A stretch of 64,000 nt of DNA, taken from assembly GCA_035772405.1 (NCBI GenBank), contig JAYKKM010000216.1, positions 1,317,501 through 1,381,500 on the forward strand. Direction: 5' to 3'. The position numbers were made by a program, and so were the translations under genes. The notes below the pieces were generated by a model that had not been told where the DNA came from, did not search any database, and worked only from the letters and a program-made list of their open reading frames with translations. The stretch comes from Chrysogorgia sp. JL179-B06 (taxonomy: Eukaryota > Cnidaria > Anthozoa > Scleralcyonacea > Chrysogorgiidae). Of this stretch, positions 39,501 to 45,850 are shown in pieces. Each line of letters starts with the position of its first letter. Positions within the stretch are counted from its first letter, which is position 1.

Positions 39501-41792
39501 AAAAAGTGGGATCCTGGGTTTCGTGCGAAAATAAATGCAGCCGTAGCCATTCGAGCGGGAGGGCTAGAAATTCTCATGTAAACAAAACAAGGGATGAAAT
39601 TCATCTCGGCAAAGAGGGCTGGCACTACCAAGAGGGCTGGCCCTCCTTCATATAAACACCCCGTAAAAAGAATATCTGATCAAAATGCAACGGCTGTGAT
39701 CCTACGTTCATGAACTGCTCTGTTATACCATTTTACTGTTATGTTATTTATTTTTTCATTTGACATATTACTATTTATTTTATTACCAAACATTGAATAA
39801 GTTTTAATTTGGCTAATAATAATAAGTTTTAATTTTAATGCCGAACTTTAAAAATACCATGAAATGATCATTAAATATATCATGAAATAAACCTTAAAGT
39901 GCCTATGTCATCCTCGGGAACTTTACATATTTATACTAATTGGAATATTCTAAGAAGATTTGTAATATATCTTCTAAAGGCCCATCTACACTATATGATT
40001 CATCGTATACGATTGTAATTCTGGCGTACATTGTCGTATACGATTGTCGTACTATTGTATACAATGGTTTGCATACAACATGATTCTTGTTTATGATTCG
40101 ATGGCGAATGTTGACACGCGTGTACAGTTTGATCACATACACCAAGATCACAATAAGGCGAATTTTATCTTCATGGACTTTTTTTGCAGTTAAAGTTACC
40201 GGACATGACGTCAAATGAGGAATTTTTGAAGCAAGAAACAAAAGAAAACTGATTTGCATTGCCTCATTTGACGTCACGTCCGGTAACTTTGACAGCGAAA
40301 AACTCCATGAAGATGAAATTTTCGTCTGACAAGATATATTATGAGTTTGCTCAGGGAGGCCCAAATATTACGAATGCAGGTAAAATCCCCAATATTGATG
40401 ATATAGGCATCTTAAAATGGTCTTGATTGGTTTTGTAGTTTCATCTCCCCAGAAACATCAAGAGTCTCATGCAGAAACATCGCGAATCTCGGTCAGAAAC
40501 ATCGCCTCATCTCGCCGGAGGCATCAAGAATCTCCATCAGAAACATCAAAAATGAATAATAATATGAAATCAAGGTAAATTATTTATGACGACGTCCACT
40601 TAGGGGCTGTTTACATGAATCCAGATTCAGTTTCATTCCGGATTGAACGTGAATTCAAACCGCGTTTACATAGGAAGTCTATCCCAGGATCGAAAATCGC
40701 GCGAAATCTGAAATTTCAAGATGGCAATCAATAACATTATAGCGGGTATGTTTCTTTCAACGATTTCTGCGCTTGTACATTTCAACATGTGCCTTAAACT
40801 GATAATTTGGTGAAGAATAAACATAAAAAGTTATGGCCGGAATAACTTAGCAAAAATAATTGAATTTGAAAGAAAAATTGCAGCAGAAAAATTGAATTCG
40901 AAAGTAGAAGTTCGAAAACAACATTTTCCTATATTAAAGTACTAATATTTCTCTAGTTTACGCAGCCTAAAGCCGGGCTTTCTTTTTTAACTAAGCAGAA
41001 GGGCAGAAATTGTAGAATGATTGAGGCTAAAAGGTAACCCCGGTTGAAAAAACGTCCTGAATGTCCATGTCGGACTCGATGACCATTGCATTAATATATG
41101 TTGTCAGTGGTTCCCAGAGGCGGCGTGGCTCAAAATAGGGACCTGCTTGGGGCCCACCACAGTCCAAAATATGAAATTTTATAAACTTTTGAGCTGAAAA
41201 TCACCGCTCAGGTGATTTTCAAAATAGATTTCAAAATCAAAGTAGATTTCAAAATTTTTCGGGGGTCCTACCCCCGACCCTCCCAGAAAGCCTCACGGCT
41301 AGGGCGCTCGGATTAATAGTTATCATGACCACCCATTTGGGACTAGCTTCGCCACTGACAGGTACAACGAAAATTTTGCTTTGATCGGGCCCCCCAAGTT
41401 TAGAAAGCTTCCTACGCCCCTGCTCCGGTACATCGATTGTCAAAACATCCTACTTATCACCATATTTAACACCGGTGTAGCATTTTCATATCTTCTTTAA
41501 GATTGACAACGTAACCGATACATATATATATATATATATTTACTTTTCCAGGAGTTTCAGGCAGAGCGAGGTAAACCAACCAAAGAACATGTTGCCTGAT
41601 TTTGCTGAAGCCACCGTCAGTAACGTGAACAAAGAACAAAGTCCGTTAAAAACGTTCGAGAGACTCGATTGGTTCCCCAACCCGAATATAGATTATCACA
41701 ACCAGTTTACTCAAAGATCAGAATCACGAGGTGGTCGAGCTAGGAAGAAGAAAAACTGGAAGGTGAAAAAGAAAAGAAAAGCAAATAACTAA
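15304..41792 (+). CDS. UIMC1: RAP80/UIMC1 homologue, BRCA1-A complex subunit (17 exons)
   Basis: Exons: 15304-15350, 15438-15507, 17013-17073, 17190-17251, 18233-18290, 21245-21299, 21430-21591, 27076-27106, 27628-27955, 29390-30035, 30880-31472, 34183-34226, 35226-35314, 35623-35730, 38726-38954, 40439-40574, 41552-41792. All junctions are AG/GT and all phases agree except 30035 to 30880. The product is about 985 residues (human is about 719). In order it has a basic N-terminus, a SUMO-interaction-like PPVICIDKDE, an Abraxas-interacting-region-like segment (about residues 209-256), a C-x2-C-x11-H-x3-C finger (C475, C478, H490, C494), a second finger lacking its last Cys, SPLKTF near the end and a basic GGRARKKK tail. 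In known animals RAP80 recruits the BRCA1-A complex (Abraxas, BRCC36, BRE, MERIT40) to ubiquitin at DNA breaks in the nucleus. The assignment rests on motif order from memory; the UIM pair is not visible. Confidence 0.82.
16322..16496. repeat. Near-perfect 175-bp palindrome
   Basis: Arms of about 84 bp mirror each other around 16409 (i+j = 32818), with a spacer of about 7 bases (GCTCTGA). The inner arm contains TTTGCCAATCAGAAAGCAGG and its complement. It lies in a UIMC1 intron (15508-17012). Arms this well matched suggest recent formation or conversion. Confidence 0.92.
17013..18290 (+). CDS. UIMC1: UIMC1 exons 3-5: short acidic exons
   Basis: Exons 17013-17073, 17190-17251 and 18233-18290 encode GLCQSTNNNSQAEERESRSQ, DDRNCSSPILFPSQEQRKDDE (written here as one exon) and VMKEDDDDCLEIVDKRECT. 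The last contains a second acidic, hydrophobic CLEIV core that could be another SUMO-binding motif. No residue pattern fits a ubiquitin-interacting motif. Each exon is small but the phases interlock exactly. Confidence 0.65.
17267..17900. mobile_element. Foldback element holding a 20-bp tandem array
   Basis: The ends GGATCCGAATTAGC and GCTAATTCGGACC are inverted. The interior (17330-17730) repeats TTACAACGTAGCGTAACGTC with many variants, including one inverted copy near 17605. Toward the right end AATCGCTTCGCAATTTGCGA is duplicated. No coding. Confidence 0.75.
18320..19135. repeat. Element rich in GTAACTAGTTAC motifs at both ends
   Basis: Blocks at 18340-18440 and 18970-19130 consist of repeated GTAACTAGTTAC and AAAGTAAC words in inverted orientation. 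This suggests the two ends of one foldback transposon in the intron after UIMC1 exon 5. A related fragment is at 20608-20695. Confidence 0.6.
19216..19431. mobile_element. MITE with about 80-bp terminal inverted repeats
   Basis: The left end GAATAGACCGATTGCAAATA is mirrored by TATTTGCAATCGGTCTATTC at the right. The arms run inward through CATGAAAACGAGGCTTTT and GGTAACCACC. The short interior is non-coding. Confidence 0.9.
20921..21080 (+). mobile_element. SINE body fragment (headless copy of the 57.98-kb SINE)
   Basis: Starts ATTCCAGCCGGAAGGCCTTA and continues through ACTGGTCCCGGTTTGGTCTT and AACACTCGAAATTTTCCTTC. The same blocks in the same order follow a tRNA-like head at 57979. This copy lacks the head, so it is 5'-truncated. 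Confidence 0.75.
21245..21591 (+). CDS. UIMC1: UIMC1 exons 6-7
   Basis: Exons 21245-21299 (EDTKKIETPQRKDLPSHS) and 21430-21591 (RMHLYKLGKAALSLGKKRQV and a charged tail ending EHEVKP) join through AG+A. They appear disordered and charged. The A-L-S core in exon 7 has the wrong spacing for a UIM. Confidence 0.65.
22060..23310. repeat. Complex satellite built on 9-bp GGGAGTAA(C/G) words
   Basis: About 1.25 kb of units of roughly 50 to 75 bases with ATGGTCAAGTACTATGGGAG, one to four GGGAGTAAC/GGGAGTAAG words, then GCATGATAAG(C/GT)AAGTAAT. Two levels of repetition are present. Several open frames occur on both strands only because the unit lacks stops; they are not genes. It lies in the UIMC1 intron 21592-27075. 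Confidence 0.95.
23311..25300. other. UIMC1 intron DNA without a recognised gene
   Basis: Contains a direct duplication of CACGATTTCTTA and a TTTCGG(C/T)TGACTCGAG block (23357-23410 and 23600-23655) and a short hairpin near 24405-24455 (AGAATAAAGATTTACTTAATC). Otherwise AT-rich with short chance frames. Confidence 0.5.
25301..26080. repeat. 20-bp minisatellite GACGGTGGATGATGTCTAAT
   Basis: Around 35 tandem copies with variants GATGGTCAAT and GATGTGTAAT at the 3' half of the unit, followed by a degenerate GATGTATAATGATG tail (25970-26080). Confidence 0.95.
26165..26350. repeat. Inverted outlier of the 22-kb satellite
   Basis: Contains CTCCCATAGTACTTGACC and ATTACTTACCTTATCATGCC three times. 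This is the reverse complement of the 22.06-23.31 kb unit, so the two blocks lie in opposite orientation about 3 kb apart. Confidence 0.9.
27076..27955 (+). CDS. UIMC1: UIMC1 exons 8-9: Abraxas-interacting-region-like segment
   Basis: Exon 27076-27106 (NAIPQNESFAR after AA+T) joins exon 27628-27955 in phase 0. Exon 9 carries MNLFFAPSGVKRSVYSQVIV and then NKFESYRQRLYNAQS and PYGNPIAP. This resembles the vertebrate RAP80 region that binds Abraxas, where a Pro-Asn/Ser-x-Tyr start is followed by a helix ending in a basic or polar turn. It is the best single support for the identity. The ATG at exon 9's first base is a splice-site coincidence, not a start. Confidence 0.8.
28005..29330. repeat. Trinucleotide (GRT)n array in a UIMC1 intron
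   Basis: About 1.3 kb of GAT and GGT triplets with occasional AGT and GTT, directly after UIMC1 exon 9. Two of the three forward frames and several reverse frames are free of stops, so long apparent proteins of Met/Val, Asp/Gly, His or Thr/Ile runs appear. I treat these as artefacts, because a good donor (AAAG|GTAATG) at 27955 and acceptor at 29389 remove the array. Confidence 0.93.
29390..30035 (+). CDS. UIMC1: UIMC1 exon 10: acidic linker and UBZ-like zinc finger
   Basis: Begins DTIDLVENPEISKETGYSSG and contains a short Glu/Pro repeat (NEPEESKEPEESQEPERP). It ends with a CPMCYKLFSEDRIQTHAAVC finger followed by NGSNYEILRRSA. The C-x2-C-x11-H-x3-C spacing and the CNG that follows match the first RAP80 zinc finger. 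Ends phase 2 at GCGAG|GTAAAA; the immediate TAA is intronic. Confidence 0.82.
30276..30613. mobile_element. TTAA-flanked MITE, AGTGCCTATCTCACG ends
   Basis: TTAA at both ends, then AGTGCCTATCTCACGTTTGG on the left and CCAAACGTGAGATAGACACT on the right. The inverted arms reach about 150 bases and meet near CAAGTTACAAAAGAAAACTG. It sits within the repeat that also hosts hairpins at 4.5 and 61.7 kb. Confidence 0.88.
30880..31472 (+). CDS. UIMC1: UIMC1 exon 11: charged linker
   Basis: Acceptor TATGTGCAG, then AMPEESVNKDGKILLRD and about 180 charged residues, ending SSELIQ at AT|GTAAGT, which joins exon 12 correctly. Its start phase (0) does not follow from exon 10 (phase 2). Either a small exon of length 3n+1 between them is unseen, or the acceptor is 30807 (CGAG|A), which restores phase but adds a hydrophobic stretch. 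The open frame itself is clear. Confidence 0.65.
31558..32011. mobile_element. TTAA-flanked MITE, CTCTTTCCTGTCCG ends
   Basis: TTAA-CTCTTTCCTGTCCG on the left is mirrored by CGGACAGGAAAGAG-TTAA on the right. The right TTAA is also the left TTAA of the next element, so the two are directly abutted. Confidence 0.8.
32008..32473. mobile_element. TTAA-flanked MITE, AGTGCCCCTGTGATC type
   Basis: Left TTAA-AGTGCCCCTG and right AGGGTCACT-TTAA. An inner inverted block carries ACTCAACACGTG(G) and CACGTGTTGAGTC. Confidence 0.75.
32741..33052. mobile_element. MITE with GATGGAATACTCGCAGTTGA ends
   Basis: The left arm GATGGAATACTCGCAGTTGA continues into GTGACCGTGAGGTACTAGGT. The right arm has ACCTAGTACCTCACGGTCAT and CTCAACTGCAAGTATTCCATC. 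The centre has a degenerate TTAGGG-like stretch. Confidence 0.85.
33104..33720. mobile_element. TTAA-flanked element, (A)GTGCCACTACGAT type
   Basis: Left TTAAGTGCCACTACGATCAA, right CATCGTAGTGGCACTTTAA. The ends match the AGTGCC group with one base lost at the left. The internal 87-codon frame has no recognisable family. Confidence 0.75.
34183..35730 (+). CDS. UIMC1: UIMC1 exons 12-14
   Basis: Exons 34183-34226 (ILHEETLPLTASTKI), 35226-35314 (VSDIKRPRHAEKDFLSLECE then REESDFEKHE) and 35623-35730 (SHSLPSKKCIGQTSSVTSIS then SSEDESNENVVRSSSK). Phases are 1+2, 0 and 0. The exon 14 Ser/Glu cluster would suit casein-kinase-type phosphorylation, which is inference only. Confidence 0.7.
35394..35550. 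repeat. GC-rich minisatellite (TAGTGCGCGGT words)
   Basis: About 150 bp of TAGTGCGCGGTGCAGAG / TAGTGCGTAGAGTAGTGC words in the intron between UIMC1 exons 13 and 14. Confidence 0.75.
36250..37250. other. UIMC1 intron, short inverted motifs only
   Basis: Holds pairs such as TCGGCTTCGCCTCGG and GGCTACGCCCTCG, and GGATATC motifs facing each other at 36695-36900. No gene or complete element was recognised. Confidence 0.4.
37250..37530 (-). mobile_element. Non-LTR reverse-transcriptase C-terminal tail fragment
   Basis: The minus-strand frame has YPNSSYDEALDLAHLITQSR, RLSICKNHFRDIL and YYNLRRSTQYVVARVKTER. It matches the layout of the neighbouring fragment at 38.0 kb (SLSYNDAL..., RR.L...F). The catalytic core is absent. 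Confidence 0.7.
37586..37658 (-). tRNA. tRNA-like sequence (Asn-type anticodon GTT), probably pseudogene or SINE head
   Basis: On the minus strand the acceptor arms GTCTCAA/TTGGGGC pair at all seven positions (with wobbles). The D-stem GCTC/GAGC is perfect and the T-arm TCGGG-TTCGATT-CCCGG pairs fully; length is 73. The anticodon arm CCGAT-GCGTTGA-TTCAG has two mismatches and C at position 33 in place of U, so function is doubtful. Confidence 0.6.
37733..37805. repeat. Short hairpin, about 30-bp arms
   Basis: TTTTCTTTAGATGAAGAGAG is mirrored by CTCTCTTCATCTAAAGAAAA around a short AT-rich loop. Confidence 0.85.
38005..38410 (-). mobile_element. Non-LTR reverse-transcriptase fragment (C-terminal part)
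   Basis: The minus-strand frame begins YVTCIRPILEYCAQVWHYNI, then IERIQSRALKIINSSLSYND and LSSRRELLCSTFFRNKVLP. The RPxLEYxxxVW and RxLKII signature is typical of the post-catalytic region of animal non-LTR elements. It lies antisense in the intron before UIMC1 exon 15. Confidence 0.88.
38580..38612. repeat. Poly-G tract
   Basis: About 19 consecutive G bases (TTGTTGG...GGCTC), a length that is hard to sequence accurately. A poly-C tract is at 14936-14950. Confidence 0.8.
38726..38954 (+). CDS. UIMC1: UIMC1 exon 15: degenerate second zinc finger
   Basis: Reads TLNDEDALDLLNNGYKGKKR to a finger C-S-F-C-Q-K-Y-I-P-S-R-I-Y-G-Q-H then VDDE. Spacing C-x2-C-x11-H fits the second RAP80 finger, but the fourth ligand, expected four residues after His, is Glu rather than Cys. 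It ends in a Lys/Glu run and a donor followed at once by a hairpin element. Confidence 0.75.
38959..39032. mobile_element. GC-rich hairpin at a UIMC1 splice donor
   Basis: AACCTCGTACCCAGGGTCTTATCTCCGC-type left arm (28 bases) and the matching right arm ending GGGTACGAAGTT, around a G-rich loop. It begins four bases after the GT of the exon 15 donor. Confidence 0.85.
39254..39663. mobile_element. MITE with GGGGTGTTTATATGGAGGAG ends (410 bp)
   Basis: The left arm GGGGTGTTTATATGGAGGAG continues to GGGCCAGCCCTCTTTGCCGA. The right arm has TCGGCAAAGAGGGCTGGC and GGCCCTCCTTCATATAAACA. An internal second inverted pair uses CCAGCCCTCCTGGGCGAGAT. Confidence 0.88.
39894..40415. mobile_element. TTAA-flanked MITE, AGTGCCTATGTCATC type
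   Basis: Left TTAA-AGTGCCTATGTCATC, right ATGATATAGGCATC-TTAA. Inner arms share AACTTTAACTGC / TTCATG(G)A words with the 30.3-kb element, so the two are relatives. It ends 23 bases before UIMC1 exon 16. Confidence 0.8.
40439..41792 (+). CDS. UIMC1: UIMC1 exons 16-17: C-terminal tail
   Basis: Exon 40439-40574 is Ser/His/Arg-rich with a repeated QESHAETSR / QESPSETSK pattern. Exon 41552-41792 ends in SPLKTFERLDWFPNPN, then SESRGGRARKKKNWKVKKKR and a stop. The SP(L/V)K(S/T)F motif and a highly basic last 20 residues are also found at the RAP80 C-terminus, as far as I recall it. No clear AATAAA was seen within about 100 bases. Confidence 0.78.
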
Positions 41793-42141
41793 GGCATTCA
41801 TCGAGTGGAAAGGATAAATTGAGGGAGACAATAGTTGCTTTGAAATTTAAAAAAGTATACTTAAATTAAAATTATTTTGCAATGCATTGATATTAGCCTG
41901 CGTACAGACGCTCGCGGGCGTAAAAGGCGGTGCATTTCAATTTCACAATGACGTAGGCTACATTGATATCGGCAACTCAAAAGAATGGAAGAATGCATAT
42001 CGAAATTCGCAGTTTACAGTAAATACGTTGCTACCATTTAATGCCAGATTCATGTTTCAAATGCGATACCAAAACAACACATGTCTGTTCGCAGTTTGAA
42101 TGTAATACCCATAATTTGTGCGCCCTAACAAAAGAATGTAC

Positions 42142-42276
42142 ACGTATCGCGATTCCCGCAAAACGCAAGATTTTACCGCACCTTCCCCGCGGGATTTTTG
42201 GTAGGGATAATACTCCTATCAAAAATCCCGCAGAAGGTGCGGTAAAGTCTTGCGTTTGCGGGAATCGTGATACGTC
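42142..42276. repeat. Hairpin element, about 60-bp arms
   Basis: ACGTATCGCGATTCCCGCAA is mirrored by TTGCGGGAATCGTGATACGT, with the inner pair ACCGCACCTTC/GAAGGTGCGGT and ATCAAAAATCCCG/CGGGATTTTTGGT. Confidence 0.88.
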
Positions 42277-42361
42277 TATTAACTAAGACGTACATATGAC
42301 GTACATTGTCGATGTTTGTCCGTATTTATCATTAAATCTCACTTAAACAATCATCTTTGTC

Positions 42362-43088
42362 TTAGGCCAGGTTTTACACTAGTACGTAGACTTGCTCCAA
42401 GTCCGCCTCTTGGTTCGGTTAAAACGAGTTTAATGGTTTGGGTTTGTTTACACCGGTTTGTTTCGAGTTTTGGTATTAAAGACGCGGGCGAGCGAAAACG
42501 CGGGCGAGCGAAAACGCGGGCGGGCGAAAACGCGGGCGGGCGAAAGGGTACGGTAAGTATTTTACAAAATGGCGATTTTTTCGGCTGCCGGAAACGTTTA
42601 AAAACAGCATGTTTACAAGCCGTTTCCTTTTTCGCCGGAAGCTCTCCGCACTCGCGATTGCAGAGAGGTTTAATGCTTGCATATAACCATATAAACCAGC
42701 TACAATTGTTAAAATTGCTGCCGATAAACAACCAAAATAACCTGGCGCCATTTTTTCCCGCTAACATTTTAAACGCGTACATGCACATATGTTTACACTA
42801 CTACGCTACGTTAAATTTGCCGTAGCGTAGTGATTTACATCCGGAGTGCTTGGCGACTACGCTACGGCAAACCACTCCGGATTAGGCAGGTACAGTGTAA
42901 ACACAACAAAGAAACGTATTGATTTTTTAACGGATCATGCAATATGCATGTGCGTAGTAAAAAAACTGCTGAAGTCAACGAAAAACCTCGCTTTGTCCTT
43001 TGTAGTGTAAACAGACGTAAATTTCACAACGGTACGCCAACCTAATCCAGATCACTTACCGTACCGTTACTAGTGTAAACCTGGCCTT
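42362..43088. mobile_element. MITE with TAGGCCAGGTTTTACACTAG ends (727 bp)
   Basis: The left end GGCCAGGTTTTACACTAGTA is mirrored by TACTAGTGTAAACCTGGCC. Inside are four 16-bp units GCGGGCG(A/G)GCGAAAAC (42483-42550) and a second hairpin around CGTAGCGTAGTGATTTACAT near 42810-42880. It carries no transposase. Confidence 0.85.
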
Positions 43089-43089
43089 A

Positions 43090-44027
43090 CTCTGATGCCA
43101 AAGGGCTCTGCTCGTCAGTATTTCGTTGCTAAAACTCTCGGCAGTTCACAACCTTTTAACTTTGCTCAATTTATTTAAATTTGTCTGTCCGCATTTCGGC
43201 CCTTTCTCGATATATGAGCAACCGAAATTTAAAATTATTATAACATCAAGTCAGTTTTAGGATTAGGGTTAGGGTTAGCGATTATTTGAATTTCGGTTTG
43301 TTCACATATCGAGAAAGCGCCCGCATTTCTCATTAAATGTAAGTCCTAAGCAATTTGGGAATTCTTCAGACTCAATTTCTGTTTTCACGCATTTCTTTCT
43401 TCCTTATATTGCTACAACCAATCAAAATCGATATACTGCCAGTTGGGCACATTATTTATTTAGAATGTCCGGTTTTGCATGTAATACACATATTATACAC
43501 TGTATAATACAGACAGAGGTTATTAGATTGAAAAATTACTTGAATTTATAAATATAGACAGTTTCAACCTTGTTAAATAATTGTCCAGTAATTAGAATGT
43601 TTGAAACTATATTATTCCGAAGGGTTTATTTTGTTTTTATAATAATCGTATATATTTTTGTTTTTAATAATCGCATATGTTGTTGTCTTGTGGAGAATTG
43701 ACGTTTAGAACGATACAAGATCACAAACCATCGAGAAAACGTGGTCAAAACTTTCAAAATATGTTCTTGAAGCCAACCCTTTAAATAGTTATCGTTAAAT
43801 TACTTTGGATTGTAATTTGTATCAAACACTTGTCGTTGTTGTTCTCATGGCAACAATTTAATAACAGGTGTTGATTTGGCTGTTAAAATCATCACATTCA
43901 CGAACGGTGTTACTTCTTTCTTTTCTTGGAAGTTATTTATTCAAGGCTATTTCTTAATATTTATCTGTGTCAAGACTGGACTAAATCACTTAACCAAGCT
44001 GTGTAAATATTGGACCTCGCGTCCCAA
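43090..44027. other. Intergenic DNA and presumed promoter/5' UTR of the surface-protein gene
   Basis: Holds a short GGGTTAGGGTTAG tract near 43265 and AT-rich sequence. No distinct TATA box or initiator could be assigned, so any promoter call would be a guess. Confidence 0.4.
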
Positions 44028-45850
44028 ATGAAAATGGATATTTTAAATATTTTTGTTGTTTTGATTTTGTCTTTCGTATTACAACTTTTTCGTGTCTGCT
44101 ATGGGGATAATCTTCAGTGGAGAAGTAATGTTAATTATGGTCTCACAAACGAAACATCTCTTAAAGTAATCCTTGAATCTAGTACCGTTAGTTCGCTCGT
44201 CGAAGGTGGACATGTAATTAATTTTAACATAACCGTATCATATCGAAGCAGAAGATACGAAGACGCAGTTCGAAATGAATCTTATGCTGAACTGGAGAAT
44301 GCATTTGAAAGCTATTGCCAATATGTTGAAGAACTCACAAACAAAGATATCTACATTGGAGGAGATAATGTGTTAAATTGTACAAACGTTACAATAACTG
44401 TGGTGTCAAATTTTACGTGCAACAGCAGTGATGGCATAAATTGTATATATAATTTAACAGCGAATTCAACTGTATTTGCAGGTAATTTTAGCTCATACAA
44501 CGAAACTGGATATAATTTAACAGCGAATTCAACAGTGTTTGCAGGGAACTTTAGCTCACACAACGAAACTAGAAATATAACTTCATATTCATTAATCATC
44601 AAGAAAGTTCAGCATAATATCACTTCCTTAAATTGTGTCAATGTGACGACACCTTTAGTGAAAATTGTACCAATCATCCATCCTCCTTCACACTTCAATA
44701 TTACTTATGAAAATGTGGAAATTGAACTAGAACTGCCAAGTGAGTTTAATATTGACTCAATAGAAGACCTAAAGTTGACTAATGACTTTGACAACATCAC
44801 ATTAAACTGTACCCAATTTGTTGTCAACAGTTCTTACAGCAAAGATCCAAGCAAACCTAAAATCATAATATATGTGCAGTTTACAAATGTTAGCTGGAAT
44901 GGTACAATGGTGGTAACTGCATCAGTCAGTGAACGAGTTGTCCCGAGACAGTTGTTAAATGTAACAGGGAACGTTACATTTGCTGGGATTACTGAGCCGC
45001 TGTGGATTGGTTCATATACAGTGCCGGGATTATGGTTTAAAGAAATGATAATGAAAACCAGTAGTTTTACTGCAACGCCTGGAAACCTGCTTACTAATGA
45101 AGAAGAAGTAGTTATTGAGACAAGCTTTGTAGTCCCTAGTCTCACAACTTATATTGAAGTGTTTATTAAGAGTCTAGTTTTTGCTGGTTCTGTGCCTTTA
45201 AAAATCATCTCTGCTCATATTTTCAGCATGCAAGGAAACATTAAGTCCTCTTATTTACAGTCTGGATCAAGTATTGGTTCGAAAATTGTTCGTGAAGAGG
45301 TTGTGTCTTTGAATCCACCAGCACTCACTATGGTGAAGTTTCAGTTTGGAAAAACTTTTAATGCTCCAGGATTTATCAACAGCAGTATCATCTTGCGAGT
45401 TACTGGCAAAGTTGACTCTATTGGGAGAAATGAAGGATATATTCCTAATTCACATGGTAATATCACATCATGGTTAATATATTCAACAGCTACTGGCAAA
45501 GAAAACATCACTTGTCCACAGTGGGTTGAATTTGAACTTGGTCAACCTCAGATAAAGCATGAAATGAGTTTTCTAAAGAAAAGTTTGAGCAGCAAGGTAG
45601 AAGGTGGTGATGAAATTGAATGTTCATTTAAATTCTTCAACCCTGCATTCGCAACAGAGGCTTCTAATGTGGTTTTAAATATTGTATTTGCCAGCCAAGG
45701 CTTGAAGTTAATCAATTTCACTGTTGCAGTTTGTAACATCACTTTGGACAGTTCAGCTCCATCATACTGCCAAATTACTAATGCCTCATCATTACTTAAC
45801 TTAATAACAATCACAAACACAACCTCAAGTTTTCAAATTCAAATTACAAA
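44028..45850 (+). CDS. Surface-protein exon 1: signal peptide and first modules
   Basis: ATG at 44028 (a second at 44034) begins MKMDILNIFVVLILSFVLQL, a basic start plus hydrophobic core, then FRVCYGDN, a likely signal-peptidase site. An upstream in-frame TTG at 44010 is not needed. The exon encodes about 607 residues and at least 25 N-glycosylation sequons. Residues 141-182 of this reading (44448-44573) are a 21-residue tandem duplication. It ends at AA|GTAAGT. Confidence 0.85.

Noticed and set aside
42316..42825. 169-residue frame with Arg/Gly repeats
   Set aside because: It lies inside a MITE with inverted ends and the repeats are the 16-bp GCGGGCG units.
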